The translations under genes were made by a program, and so were the position numbers. Shown piece by piece: positions 47,524 to 55,796 of a DNA stretch of 64,000 nt (positions are counted from its first letter, which is position 1; each line of letters opens with the position of its first letter). The DNA is from an uncultured Erythrobacter sp. (lineage in GTDB: Bacteria > Pseudomonadota > Alphaproteobacteria > Sphingomonadales > Sphingomonadaceae). Location of the stretch: contig CANNCL010000002.1 of assembly GCA_947503155.1 (NCBI GenBank), forward strand, positions 434,001 through 498,000, read 5' to 3'. The notes under the pieces are model-generated. The model did not search any database. It worked only from the letters and a program-made list of their open reading frames with translations, and had not been told where the DNA came from.

Positions 47524-47844
47524 ATGAGCGAAGAGAAACCTGCCCGAGAACCTATCGCTGAGGATGCGCGGATTGACGCGCTCGAGGCGCGGCTAAAAGC
47601 CGCACGCGAGCGTGAAGATAAACGCAACCATCCGGTGGTGCAGGGGACCGATGCGAATTATCGCAGCGGGAACCGAGTGCTAGCGGATCTGCTTGGCGGA
47701 GTGTTTGGCGGCATGGTCATTGGCTGGGCGTTTGATGCGCTTGTCGGGACTTTGCCTTGGGGTCTGTTGGTGGGCTTATTCCTCGGGATAGGCGTGGCCT
47801 TCAGGAACATTATTCGCGGCGCAAATACTCGCCCAGAGGACTGA
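47524..47844 (+). CDS. atpI: ATP synthase protein I
   Basis: AtpI assists assembly of the F0 c-ring and is non-essential. The 106-residue protein has a charged N-terminal helix (RIDALEARLKAAREREDKR) and two membrane helices (ADLLGGVFGGMVIGWAFDALV and LLVGLFLGIGVAFRNI), the normal AtpI_2-type layout in alphaproteobacteria. It is the first gene of the atpI-B-E-F'-F cluster; the promoter should lie in the 113-base gap after ydbL. Confidence 0.92.
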   Translation: MSEEKPAREPIAEDARIDALEARLKAAREREDKRNHPVVQGTDANYRSGNRVLADLLGGVFGGMVIGWAFDALVGTLPWGLLVGLFLGIGVAFRNIIRGANTRPED

Positions 47845-47898
47845 TCATCAGGTCGGTCCACTAGGCGCGTTTTTTTAGATACTAGGGACACAGAGATC

Positions 47899-48687
47899 GT
47901 GGCAGCCGAAGAAGGCAAAGTCGATCCGATGAAGCAATTCCAGATCGAGCCGCTGTTCGGCTCAAGCTGGGATATTGCAGGCTTCAACATCGCGTTCACC
48001 AATTCCGCATTGTGGATGGCCATCACGGTCGTCCTGCTGTGGGTGTTTGTCTATGGCGGCATGAAGCGTGAGCTGGTGCCTGGCCGCTGGCAGATGGCTG
48101 TGGAAAGCGCCACCGGCTTTATCGACGATATGTTGGAGGCGAATATCGGCAAAGAGGGGCGCAAATATGTGCCTTATGTCTTTAGCCTGTTCATGTTCAT
48201 CCTGTTCGCCAACCTGCTTGGCCTGATGCCTGTCGGAATTATTCCCGGCGTCCATGCCTTCACCTTCACCAGCCACTTTACCGTCACCGGCGTTTTGGCT
48301 GTGATGAGTTTCTCGATCGTTCTGATCGTGGGTTTCTGGAAGCACGGCATTAAATTCTTCACGCTGTTTGTGCCGCATGGCACACCGCTGCCGATGATCC
48401 CGGCGATTTTCTTGATCGAACTGTTCTCCTTCATGATCCGCCCGTTCAGCCTCGCTTTGCGGCTGTTTGTGGCGATGATGGCGGGGCACGTTCTGCTTAA
48501 GGTGCTCTCCAGTTTCGTGATCGACGGTTTCAATTATGGCGCAATGACTAGCCTGATCGTGGCCGTTCCCAGCTTCGCGCTGATGATCGCGATTAGCGCG
48601 CTCGAAATTCTGGTCGCAGGCATCCAAGCCTACGTCTTTGCATTGCTCACGTCGTTGTACATTAACGACGCTGAACACCTTCACTGA
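47899..48687 (+). CDS. atpB: F0F1 ATP synthase subunit a
   Basis: Subunit a forms the proton half-channels next to the c-ring. The 262-residue protein has five to six membrane helices and the conserved essential arginine in SLALRLFVAMMAGHVLL, preceded by FLIELFSFMIRPFSLA. It starts with GTG at 47899, giving VAAEEGKVDPMKQFQIEPL, the usual alphaproteobacterial N-terminus; the ATG at 47929 is a shorter alternative. It lies 54 bases after atpI and 50 before atpE. Confidence 0.97.
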   Translation: MAAEEGKVDPMKQFQIEPLFGSSWDIAGFNIAFTNSALWMAITVVLLWVFVYGGMKRELVPGRWQMAVESATGFIDDMLEANIGKEGRKYVPYVFSLFMFILFANLLGLMPVGIIPGVHAFTFTSHFTVTGVLAVMSFSIVLIVGFWKHGIKFFTLFVPHGTPLPMIPAIFLIELFSFMIRPFSLALRLFVAMMAGHVLLKVLSSFVIDGFNYGAMTSLIVAVPSFALMIAISALEILVAGIQAYVFALLTSLYINDAEHLH

Positions 48688-48737
48688 TTTCGCAATTTTA
48701 CCTTTCCAACTGATTTGATTTTTAAGGAGTTTTTACA

Positions 48738-48965
48738 ATGGAAGCAGAAGCAGCCAAGCTCATCGGCGCAGGCCTTGCAGCAATCGGCGCCGGTATGGCG
48801 GCAATCGGCGTTGGTAACGTCTTCGGTTCGTTCCTCGAAAGCGCTCTGCGCAATCCTGGTGCGGCTGATGGTCAACAGGGCCGTCTCTTCATCGGCTTCG
48901 CCGCAGCTGAGCTTCTCGGTCTGCTGGCGTTCGTCGTTGCGATGATCCTGATCTTCGTCGCTTAA
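48738..48965 (+). CDS. atpE: F0F1 ATP synthase subunit c
   Basis: The 75-residue hairpin proteolipid forms the rotor ring. The first helix is glycine-rich (GAGLAAIGAGMAAIGVGNVFG) and the second carries the proton-binding Glu in FAAAELLGLLAFVVAMILIF; RNPGAADGQ is the polar loop. An AAGGAG site lies in front, and a strong hairpin directly after the gene probably helps set the high subunit c to b ratio. Confidence 0.98.
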   Translation: MEAEAAKLIGAGLAAIGAGMAAIGVGNVFGSFLESALRNPGAADGQQGRLFIGFAAAELLGLLAFVVAMILIFVA

Positions 48966-48976
48966 TCAGCGATTTG

Positions 48977-49020
48977 AATTGTGCGGGCCGGGCAGCGATG
49001 CTGACCGGTCCGCCGCAATT
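48977..49020 (+). other. Strong hairpin in the atpE-atpF' gap
   Basis: Stem GCGGGCCGG (48983-48991) with CCGGTCCGC (49005-49013), continued by CAGC/GCTG around a GAT loop, and flanked by AATTG/CAATT. No T-run follows directly, so it is not a typical terminator. It is well placed as a 3'-end stabiliser or RNA-processing element for atpE mRNA, or as a partial attenuator of the downstream genes. Confidence 0.7.
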
Positions 49021-49060
49021 TGATCACCACTTTTTTAATTGAACGCTCAGGCCCGCAAAT

Positions 49061-49555
49061 ATGCCTCAGATAGCCCAGCTAGCCGAAACCTTCTCCAGCC
49101 AGATTTTCTGGCTTTTGGTGTTTTTCGGCATAACCTTCTTCCTTATCGGCCGCGGTATGGTTCCCAAAGTGATGGGCACTGTGGCGCTGCGTGATAAGCA
49201 GATTGCTGACGACCTTGCCGCTGCGCAGGGCGCCCGCGATGCTGCTGATGAACAAGAAGAAGCATGGCGTGAGCGTGAAAATGCCAACCGTGCTGCGGCG
49301 CAAGCCTTAATCGCAGAATCCAAGGCCAAAGCGGCTAAGGCTTCTGAGAAAAAGCTGAGCGCGGCGCAAAAGCGTTTGGACACGAAACTGGCGAAAGCCG
49401 AAACCGAGATTGAGGCCGCTCGCACCGCTGCGATGGCCGAAGTCGAAGGCGTCGCCGCAGAAGCCACGCAAGACATCGTCGCCCGCCTCGCCGGAGCTAC
49501 AGTCGATAAGCGGACCGCACGGTCCGCTGTGAAGAAAGCGCTCGCACATGGTTGA
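49061..49555 (+). CDS. atpG: F0F1 ATP synthase subunit b'
   Basis: The 164-residue b' subunit of the peripheral stalk. It begins MPQIAQLAETFSSQIFWLLVFFGITFFLI (one membrane helix at about residues 13-32), then a long Ala/Glu/Lys coiled coil. The divergent b/b' pair is typical of alphaproteobacteria and phototrophs. It overlaps the next gene by eight bases. The b' naming follows position and the N-terminal sequence. Confidence 0.92.
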   Translation: MPQIAQLAETFSSQIFWLLVFFGITFFLIGRGMVPKVMGTVALRDKQIADDLAAAQGARDAADEQEEAWRERENANRAAAQALIAESKAKAAKASEKKLSAAQKRLDTKLAKAETEIEAARTAAMAEVEGVAAEATQDIVARLAGATVDKRTARSAVKKALAHG

Positions 49556-50063
49556 TATCCTCACCCTCACCGTCGCTGATGGGCCTTCGGCATTCGGTCT
49601 CGATTCCTATCAATGGGTTTCGATTGCGATGCTCATCCTGATCGGCATTTTCGTCTGGAAGAAAGTTCCCGGCATGATCACCGGCGGGCTCGACAACAAA
49701 ATCGCAGAGATCAAGCAACAGCTCGACGAAGCCAAAGCTTTGCGAGCCGAAGCAGAGGTTCTGCGCGACGAATATGCCGCCAAGATCGCTGGCGCTGAAA
49801 AAGACGCAGAAGCCATGATGGAAGGTGCCGGACGCGAAGCCGATGCAATCCTCGCCAAAGCCGAAGCCGACAGCGAAGCCATGGTCGCTCGCCGTAAGCG
49901 TATGGCCGAAGACAAAATCGCCGCAGCGGAACGCGAAGCCATCGACGGTGTTCGTGCAAGCGCCGCCAATGCCGCCGCCGCTGCTTCGCGCAGCCTGATC
50001 GCGGATAAGCATGACGGCGCAGCGGATAAGGTGCTGGCCGATGAGATTATCGGCTCGCTCTAA
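49548..50063 (+). CDS. atpF: F0F1 ATP synthase subunit b
   Basis: The 171-residue b subunit: one N-terminal membrane helix (YQWVSIAMLILIGIFVWKKVP) and a long heptad-rich coiled coil (EIKQQLDEAKALRAEAEVLRDEY...). It anchors the F1 stator through delta. The start ATG overlaps the preceding gene by eight bases. The F1 genes (atpHAGDC) are not adjacent, as usual in this group. A strong terminator follows at 50094-50118. Confidence 0.93.
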   Translation: MVDILTLTVADGPSAFGLDSYQWVSIAMLILIGIFVWKKVPGMITGGLDNKIAEIKQQLDEAKALRAEAEVLRDEYAAKIAGAEKDAEAMMEGAGREADAILAKAEADSEAMVARRKRMAEDKIAAAEREAIDGVRASAANAAAAASRSLIADKHDGAADKVLADEIIGSL

Positions 50064-50093
50064 GCGTTTTTCGAAAATTTTAAATTAGCGAAG

Positions 50094-50118
50094 GGCGGTC
50101 CATGCGGGCCGCCTTTTT
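50094..50118 (+). terminator. Rho-independent terminator of the atp F0 operon
   Basis: GGCGGTCC (50094-50101), loop ATGC, GGGCCGCC (50106-50113), followed by TTTTT. The 8-bp GC stem, with one G-U pair, is an ideal intrinsic terminator 30 bases after atpF. Confidence 0.92.
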
Positions 50119-50136
50119 CGCATTTTGGCCCGCGCT

Positions 50137-51117
50137 TTATGCGCCCGGCTCAAACACGACTTTGCCGATCAATTCGCGGTTTGCCATTGCCTCAAATCCC
50201 TCGCGCCAGCGCGACAGCGGCAGGGTCCGGTCGATCGCAGGGTCTATCCGCCCAGCTTCGGCTAGCTGTGCGATGGCGGCGTTTATGGCCTTGCCGCGCT
50301 CTGGAAAGCGCCGTGCATATTCGCCCGCGCGTAGCCCGGCGATCGAAAACCCTTTGATCAGCGGGATGTTCGTCGCCACCTCAGCGATGCGCCCACTGGT
50401 AAAGCCGACCACCACCAATTTCCCGGCAAAGGCGACGCAGCGGGTGGATTCGTCAAAAACATCGCCGCCAACTGGATCGAACACGATATCGCACAGCGCG
50501 CCGCCGGTGATTTCGGAAACCGCCTCGCGGAACCGGCCATCGGCCAAGATGACGTGATCAGGTTCGGCAATAGTTTCAATGGCAGAGCGCTTTGCATCGA
50601 CGCCGGTCGCGGCAATTACCCGCGCGCCCATCGCCTTGGCCAGATCAACCGCCGCAAGGCCGACACCGCCGCTTGCACCGTGGACCAGCACCCATTGGCC
50701 GGGCTTGACCGCGCATAGTTCGACCAGCCCGGTATAGGCGGTTGAATAGGCCGCACCCATGGCAGCGCCCTGAGCATAGCTGAAACCGCCGGGAATGCGC
50801 GACAGGCCGCGCGCGGGCAGGCTGGCGACCTGAGCGAAGGCGCCGGTCTTGTTGCCGCCCATGACGCGGTCTCCGCGTGCAAAGCCGCTGCCGGGATCAG
50901 CTTCGATCACCTCGCCCGCGCATTCGAGGCCGCTGGTGAAGGGCACAGGCGGTTTGAATTGATATTCGCCGCGCGTCATCAGCAAGTCAGGAAAGTTGAG
51001 CGAGGCGGCGTGGATGCGTACCAGCACTTCGCCGGGACGCCGCTCTGGCGTGGGCATATCGACCAGCGCCGTGCCCGACAGGTCGTTAGAGAGCGTCTCG
51101 ACGCGCAGAACCTGCAT
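50137..51117 (-). CDS. NADPH:quinone oxidoreductase-like zinc-independent MDR-family protein
   Basis: A 326-residue medium-chain dehydrogenase/reductase of the quinone-oxidoreductase (QOR/crotonyl-CoA reductase-like) type. GLECAGEVIEADPGS and RGDRVMGG mark the N-terminal GroES-like domain; the NADPH-binding fold shows WVLVHGASGGVGLAAVDLAKAMGARVIA. Zinc ligands of alcohol dehydrogenases are missing. It reduces quinones or enones with NADPH; the true substrate is unknown. It starts five bases after the gloB stop region on the same strand, so a two-gene operon with gloB upstream is likely. Confidence 0.87.
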   Translation of the reverse strand: MQVLRVETLSNDLSGTALVDMPTPERRPGEVLVRIHAASLNFPDLLMTRGEYQFKPPVPFTSGLECAGEVIEADPGSGFARGDRVMGGNKTGAFAQVASLPARGLSRIPGGFSYAQGAAMGAAYSTAYTGLVELCAVKPGQWVLVHGASGGVGLAAVDLAKAMGARVIAATGVDAKRSAIETIAEPDHVILADGRFREAVSEITGGALCDIVFDPVGGDVFDESTRCVAFAGKLVVVGFTSGRIAEVATNIPLIKGFSIAGLRAGEYARRFPERGKAINAAIAQLAEAGRIDPAIDRTLPLSRWREGFEAMANRELIGKVVFEPGA

Positions 51118-51122
51118 GAGAC

Positions 51123-51878
51123 TTAGAAGTTGTCCTTAGCCGCCCGCAGCGCCGCAAATGTCTCATGCGGGACATTCCCGCCCCATTTCGCCATCATCGC
51201 CGGGTCATCGGCGCGCAGGAACGGATTGGTTTCAAGCTCACGTTTGAGCACAGTCGGCACTGTCCATTCACCGCGCGCGCGCTTGGCCTCGATTTCGGCG
51301 GCGTATTCTTGCAGCGCGGTGTTGTCTGGATCGGCGTGAAGCGCAAATTTCGCATTCGCCGCGGTGTATTCATGCGCGCAATACAGCACGGTCGCGGTTG
51401 AAAGGCGTTTGATCCGTTCAAGGCTGCGCCAAAACTGCTCCGGCTCCCCTTCGAACATGCGCCCGCAACCCAGCGCGAATACGGCGTCGCCGACAAAGGC
51501 GATCCCCTCTTCAACAATGTGAAAGGCGATGTGGCCGTTAGTATGGCCCGAAACGTCGATCACATCGGCGCGGTGTTCGCCGAGATTCACGCTGTCGCCG
51601 TGGCTAACGACGCGGTCGATGGGCGATAGTTTTTCAACCTCTTTAGGGGCCAGAATTCGCGCGCCAGTTGCTTCGACGATCTCTGCGTTTCCGCCCGCGT
51701 GATCCGGGTGCCAATGGGTGTTCCAAATATGCGTGATCGTCCACCCTTTCGCCTCCGCCTGCTTCAGATACTCTTTCGCATCGGGTGTATCGATTGCGGC
51801 GGTTTCATCCGTCACCGAATTGTGAAGCAGAAATCCGTAATTGTCGGACAGGCACGGGAATTGATGAACTGTAAGCAT
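51123..51878 (-). CDS. gloB: Hydroxyacylglutathione hydrolase (glyoxalase II)
   Basis: GloB hydrolyses S-lactoylglutathione to lactate and glutathione in methylglyoxal detoxification. The 251-residue metallo-beta-lactamase-fold enzyme shows NTHWHPDHAGGN (binuclear metal site), DVSGHTNGHIAF, FVGDAVFALGCGRMFEG and the C-terminal AHEYTAANAKFA and KRELETNPFLRADD glutathione-binding residues. The short MLTVHQFPCLSDNYGFLL start is typical. Confidence 0.95.
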   Translation of the reverse strand: MLTVHQFPCLSDNYGFLLHNSVTDETAAIDTPDAKEYLKQAEAKGWTITHIWNTHWHPDHAGGNAEIVEATGARILAPKEVEKLSPIDRVVSHGDSVNLGEHRADVIDVSGHTNGHIAFHIVEEGIAFVGDAVFALGCGRMFEGEPEQFWRSLERIKRLSTATVLYCAHEYTAANAKFALHADPDNTALQEYAAEIEAKRARGEWTVPTVLKRELETNPFLRADDPAMMAKWGGNVPHETFAALRAAKDNF

Positions 51879-51941
51879 GGAATCTTGGTCGCCCTATCGC
51901 TTCGCTATTTGAGGGCGGATTGTAACCCGTTCGCCCCAAAG

Positions 51942-51981
51942 AGAAAAGGCCCGCCTGCATCGCTGCAGACGGGCCTTTCTC
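51942..51981 (-). terminator. Rho-independent terminator of rpsA (probably bidirectional)
   Basis: AAGGCCCG-C-CTGCA pairs with TGCAG-A-CGGGCCTT around a TCGC loop. On the - strand the stem runs into TTTTCTCTTT. It lies 23-60 bases after the rpsA stop; on the + strand it ends CTTTCTC and may also help stop opposite transcription. Confidence 0.88.
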
Positions 51982-52003
51982 AACTGCCGTAAAGGCGGTG
52001 TGC

Positions 52004-53713
52004 TTAATCTTCGTTCTTCTTGAGCGCTTCGCCCAAGATGTCGCCAAGCGATGCGCCGCTGTCGGATGAACCGAACTGCTGCACTGCTTCTTTCTCTTCG
52101 GCAACTTGACGCGCCTTGATCGAGAAGTTTGGCTTTTTCGAACGGTCGAAACCGATGACCATTGCGTCGAGCTTGCTGCCCACTTGGAAACGATCAGGAC
52201 GTTGCTCGTCGCGGTCGCGGCCAAGATCCGAACGCTTGATGAAGCCCGTTGCGCCGTCGTCGCCGACTTGCACTTCGAGGCCGCCATCGCGCACTTCGAG
52301 AACCGTAACCGTGACGGTTTGGTTCTTCTTGAGCGAGCCAGCTGCGGCTGCGCCTGCTTCGGTAGGAGCGCCTTTTTCAAGCTGCTTCATGCCAAGGCTG
52401 ATGCGTTCTTTTTCGACATCAACGTCGAGAACAACCGCTTTGACTTCTTCGCCCTTGCGGTGAAGCGCCAGAGCGTCTTCGCCCGAAATGCCCCAAGCGA
52501 TGTCGGACATGTGGACCATGCCGTCGACGTCGCCATCGAGACCGATGAACAGACCAAATTCGGTGGCGTTTTTGACTTCGCCAGCGACTTCGGCGCCCAC
52601 AGGGAATTTCTCTGCAAACTCATCCCAAGGATTACGCTGAGCTTGCTTGAGGCCAAGCGAGATGCGGCGCTTTTCGCTGTCCACTTCGAGGACCATGACT
52701 TCGACTTCTTGCGATGTCGAAACGATCTTGCCCGGGTGAACGTTCTTCTTGGTCCAGCTCATTTCGGACACGTGAACCAGGCCTTCGATGCCCGCTTCCA
52801 GTTCCACAAACGCACCGTATTCGGTGATGTTGGTGACTTGACCGGTGAGTTTTGTGTCGACCGGATATTTCGCCGCAACACCGTCCCATGGATCGCTTTC
52901 CAACTGCTTCATGCCCAGCGAGATACGCTGAGTTTCGGCATTGATGCGAACGATCTGAACTTTGACAGTCTGACCGATTTCGATGATCTCGCTGGGGTGG
53001 TTGACCCGCTTGTAGCTCATGTCGGTGACGTGCAGCAGGCCGTCGATACCGCCGAGATCCACGAACGCACCGTAATCGGTGATGTTCTTGACCACGCCTT
53101 CGATAACCTGACCTTCGGCCAGCTTGTCGATCAGCTCGCTGCGCTGTTCTGCGCGGGTTTCTTCAAGAACGGCGCGGCGCGAAACAACGATGTTGCCCCG
53201 GCGGCGATCCATTTTGAGGATTTGGAATGGCTGAGGCACTTCCATCAGCGGCGTAACATCGCGCACTGGGCGGATATCGACTTGTGAACCAGGCAAGAAG
53301 GCCACGGCGCCGTCGAGGTCGACAGTGAAGCCGCCTTTGACGCGGCCAAAGATGCGGCCTTCTACGCGGGCGCTTTCGCCAAATTCGCTTTCCAGCTTGT
53401 CCCAAGCGGCTTCGCGGCGGGCGCGGTCGCGGCTGAGCATTGCTTCGCCGTCAGCGTTCTCGACGCGGTCGACATACACTTCGACTTCGTCGCCAACCGA
53501 AAGGCCGTGATCTTCGTCGCCGCGTGAAAATTCTTTGAGGTTGACGCGGCCTTCGCTTTTAAGGCCCACATCGATAACGGCGCTACCGGCTTCGATTGCG
53601 GTAATGGTGCCTTTAACAACGCGGCCTTCAAAGCCTTCGTCGCCGGCGCCGCCGAGTTGTTCGTTAAGAAGCGCTTCGAAATCGTCGCGCGTTGGGTTTG
53701 GTGCAGTTGCCAT
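52004..53713 (-). CDS. rpsA: 30S ribosomal protein S1
   Basis: S1 binds mRNA and helps initiation. The 569-residue protein contains six S1 OB-fold domains, recognisable from repeats such as GVVKNITDYGAFVDLGGIDGLLHV, GQVTNITEYGAFVELEAGIEGLVHVSEMSW and KNATEFGLFIGLDGDVDGMVH. ATG 53713 (MATAPNPTRDDF) follows an AGGAAACG site and is preferred to a 13-residue extension. cmk, the usual upstream neighbour of rpsA, is present 970 bases upstream with a lipoprotein gene on the other strand in between. Confidence 0.97.
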   Translation of the reverse strand: MATAPNPTRDDFEALLNEQLGGAGDEGFEGRVVKGTITAIEAGSAVIDVGLKSEGRVNLKEFSRGDEDHGLSVGDEVEVYVDRVENADGEAMLSRDRARREAAWDKLESEFGESARVEGRIFGRVKGGFTVDLDGAVAFLPGSQVDIRPVRDVTPLMEVPQPFQILKMDRRRGNIVVSRRAVLEETRAEQRSELIDKLAEGQVIEGVVKNITDYGAFVDLGGIDGLLHVTDMSYKRVNHPSEIIEIGQTVKVQIVRINAETQRISLGMKQLESDPWDGVAAKYPVDTKLTGQVTNITEYGAFVELEAGIEGLVHVSEMSWTKKNVHPGKIVSTSQEVEVMVLEVDSEKRRISLGLKQAQRNPWDEFAEKFPVGAEVAGEVKNATEFGLFIGLDGDVDGMVHMSDIAWGISGEDALALHRKGEEVKAVVLDVDVEKERISLGMKQLEKGAPTEAGAAAAGSLKKNQTVTVTVLEVRDGGLEVQVGDDGATGFIKRSDLGRDRDEQRPDRFQVGSKLDAMVIGFDRSKKPNFSIKARQVAEEKEAVQQFGSSDSGASLGDILGEALKKNED

Positions 53714-54092
53714 AGGTTTAGGCGTTTCCTGTGTCGTTTTGCTACCGGCCACCGGTTTTCCGGGGTCTTAAACTGCCTCCCTTCGCACCATTGCGAGGGC
53801 TAACAGGGCAAGAGGCCGTCGTCTCCGCAACGCCGAATGCGTATGCGCAGGTTCTTTCAATCGAAAAGGATTGGGAGAACGGACGCGCGCCTAGGCTGGA
53901 CCGGCCAAAAAGGCAAGGATTTTCCCTGATTTCCGCTGAATTTCGCCAGTTTCGAATTCATGGGACAAGTATTTGCGGCCATATTTCGGCCAAGAGGGGA
54001 AGCAAAATATCCGTGCGCATAAGAATTTCATAACCCCGCACGCCTATTACGCCGTTGAAATTACACGGCCCAGCGGCCGAAGGGGGCGCAAG

Positions 54093-54665
54093 ATGCACAT
54101 ATTTTTCAAGAAAACCGCAGCAATCGCAATTGCCGCTGGTGCCGGTTCACTTACCGCCGGTTGCGGCGGGCATGGGCCGAACACCTATTTGATGGCTAAG
54201 GACGCGGTTGTCGCAAAACTCGAAGGGGCCGAGCGGGAATTTTCCTTCAGCGGCCGGGATAAGCGCATAATCCGTTCGCTGCGCCGGTCTGGCGACATGG
54301 TCAGGGTCAAACTAACCTACACCACCGGTTCGCTTGGCTCTGTCACATGCGAGGCGCGCGTTGAGGCAGTGGATGAGGATTGGTCCCACATTGATGCGGT
54401 CTGCCCTACTTCCGGGAGCGCTTCGGACAATTTGCAAGGCGAAATTCATGAGATGCAAATCGAAGAATTCGTGGAAGCGGTGCTGTATGACAAGCCCGTC
54501 GATGCCTCGATGGTGCTCAAACGGACCAGCGCAGTCGCGATCGATAATATCGGCGATGTGATACAAGAAGAGCAAGAAGCTGCGAGCGCGGCCTTTGAGG
54601 AAGCAAATCAATCATCCAGCAGCTGGGCCAGTGAAGATGGTGCGGGCAGTGATTGGGGAAATTGA
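54093..54665 (+). CDS. Lipoprotein of unknown function
   Basis: A 190-residue protein. Its signal peptide (FFKKTAAIAIAAGAGSLTAGC) ends in a lipobox with Cys25, followed by GGHGPNTYLM. The middle part (SFSGRDKRIIRSLRRSGDMVRVKL and SVTCEARVEAV) looks beta-rich; the C-terminus is Ser/Glu-rich and disordered. I do not recognise the family. A GGGGGCG ribosome site supports ATG 54093. It lies alone on the + strand between rpsA and cmk, where no gene is usual. Confidence 0.72.
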   Translation: MHIFFKKTAAIAIAAGAGSLTAGCGGHGPNTYLMAKDAVVAKLEGAEREFSFSGRDKRIIRSLRRSGDMVRVKLTYTTGSLGSVTCEARVEAVDEDWSHIDAVCPTSGSASDNLQGEIHEMQIEEFVEAVLYDKPVDASMVLKRTSAVAIDNIGDVIQEEQEAASAAFEEANQSSSSWASEDGAGSDWGN

Positions 54666-54679
54666 TCGCCGGCGCTGAC

Positions 54680-55318
54680 TTAGCTCGCAGCAATTCTTTC
54701 CTGTACGGCTTCTAAAACCGCCTCAAACGCCTGTTCCTGATCAAGCGACGTCGTGTCGATAATCATCGCGTCTGGCGCTGCTTTGAGCGGGGCGTCCTTG
54801 CGGCTAATGTCGCGGGCATCGCGGTTGACCACGTCGCGTTCAATCTCAGAGAGCGGGATTTCGTCTTCATCGGCGATATTCTTCGCGATCATCTCCAGCC
54901 AGCGCCGCTTTGCGCGTTCTTGCACGCTGGCGGTGATGAACAATTTTACGTCGGCATCGGGCGCAATCACCGTGCCGATATCGCGCCCGTCCAAAACCGC
55001 GCCGCCATCTTGCTCAGCAAAGGCGCGTTGCCGTTCGAACAACGCCTTTCGCACGCCGGGATGCACCGAAGCACGGCTCGCCAAACCGCCGGTTTCTTCG
55101 CTGCGCAAGATGTCATCATCCATCAGCTCATCGGGAAAATCACAAGCAGCCAGCGCATCTGCGGCATTGTCCGGGTCGCCGCCATTCATCGCGGTTTGTC
55201 GGCCCACAGCGCGGTAAAGCAATCCGGTGTCCAGATAGGCGACGCCAAAATGCGCGGCGATCCGTTTGGCGATTGTGCCTTTGCCCGAAGCGGTGGGGCC
55301 ATCGACGGCGATTATCAT
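54680..55318 (-). CDS. cmk: Cytidylate kinase
   Basis: Cmk phosphorylates CMP and dCMP. The 212-residue P-loop kinase has IIAVDGPTASGKGTIAKRIA at the start, YLDTGLLYRAVG, GRDIGTVIAPDADVKLFI and the lid segment SEIERDVVNRDARDISRK. I took ATG 55318; an upstream in-frame start at 55438 would run through another gene. Its start overlaps the stop of the 69-aa membrane protein by four bases. Confidence 0.96.
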   Translation of the reverse strand: MIIAVDGPTASGKGTIAKRIAAHFGVAYLDTGLLYRAVGRQTAMNGGDPDNAADALAACDFPDELMDDDILRSEETGGLASRASVHPGVRKALFERQRAFAEQDGGAVLDGRDIGTVIAPDADVKLFITASVQERAKRRWLEMIAKNIADEDEIPLSEIERDVVNRDARDISRKDAPLKAAPDAMIIDTTSLDQEQAFEAVLEAVQERIAAS

Positions 55319-55524
55319 GAGAAGATGTCTTTCACTTTTTGCGGTGTCAGGGCACGGGCCTCTTTGCGCCGCCAACGCGAATGAAGGAATATCAGCCCCG
55401 CGCTCGCAGCGATCAGATTGGCTCCCATATACGTCCAATCAAGCACGCCGTCTCTCCAGAACAGTGCCGATCCAATGGCAAATCCGTAAAGGACAATTGC
55501 GGCAAAGACACGGCGTCTGATCAC
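55315..55524 (-). CDS. Small two-helix membrane protein
   Basis: A 69-residue protein with two membrane helices (RRRVFAAIVLYGFAIGSALF and TYMGANLIAASAGLIFL) and a basic C-terminal tail (HSRWRRKEARALTPQKVKD). Family unknown. Both ends overlap neighbours by four bases (upstream CBU_0592-type gene, downstream cmk), so it is part of one translationally coupled chain. Confidence 0.75.
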   Translation of the reverse strand: MIRRRVFAAIVLYGFAIGSALFWRDGVLDWTYMGANLIAASAGLIFLHSRWRRKEARALTPQKVKDIFS

Positions 55525-55796
55525 GCCCCGGCGGGCGTTTTCGCCGCAGATCGTGCGCGCAGAGCCTTAGCCAGCCCAAATATTGCAATCGCCGCCCAGA
55601 ACCCTTCGAGCACAAGGCTGGGCCAATTTGTGTGGACCATCAGGCTGATCGTGAGCAGCGCCGCGCCGGTCAGATTGGTGCCATGCAGGATGTAAGGGTT
55701 CGGTTTCTCTGAGATCGTGAGATAGGCATAGGCGCCGATAATGCAGGCGGTGCCGAAAAAGCCGATAATGCTGTAAATGTCGAGCGGAGTGGTCAT
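55521..55796 (-). CDS. CBU_0592-family small membrane protein
   Basis: A 91-residue protein with three membrane helices (IIGFFGTACIIGAYAYLTI, LHGTNLTGAALLTISLMV and LVLEGFWAAIAIFGLAKAL). The arrangement DIYSIIGFFGTACIIGAY and the Asn-containing second helix match the small CBU_0592 family of unknown function. Its start overlaps the aroA stop and its stop overlaps the next gene, so it is expressed with aroA. Confidence 0.75.
   Translation of the reverse strand: MTTPLDIYSIIGFFGTACIIGAYAYLTISEKPNPYILHGTNLTGAALLTISLMVHTNWPSLVLEGFWAAIAIFGLAKALRARSAAKTPAGA

Noticed and set aside
52106..53287. A 393-residue open frame on the + strand opposite rpsA.
   Set aside because: It mirrors the repeated S1 domains; composition is that of an antisense frame and the rpsA frame is beyond doubt.
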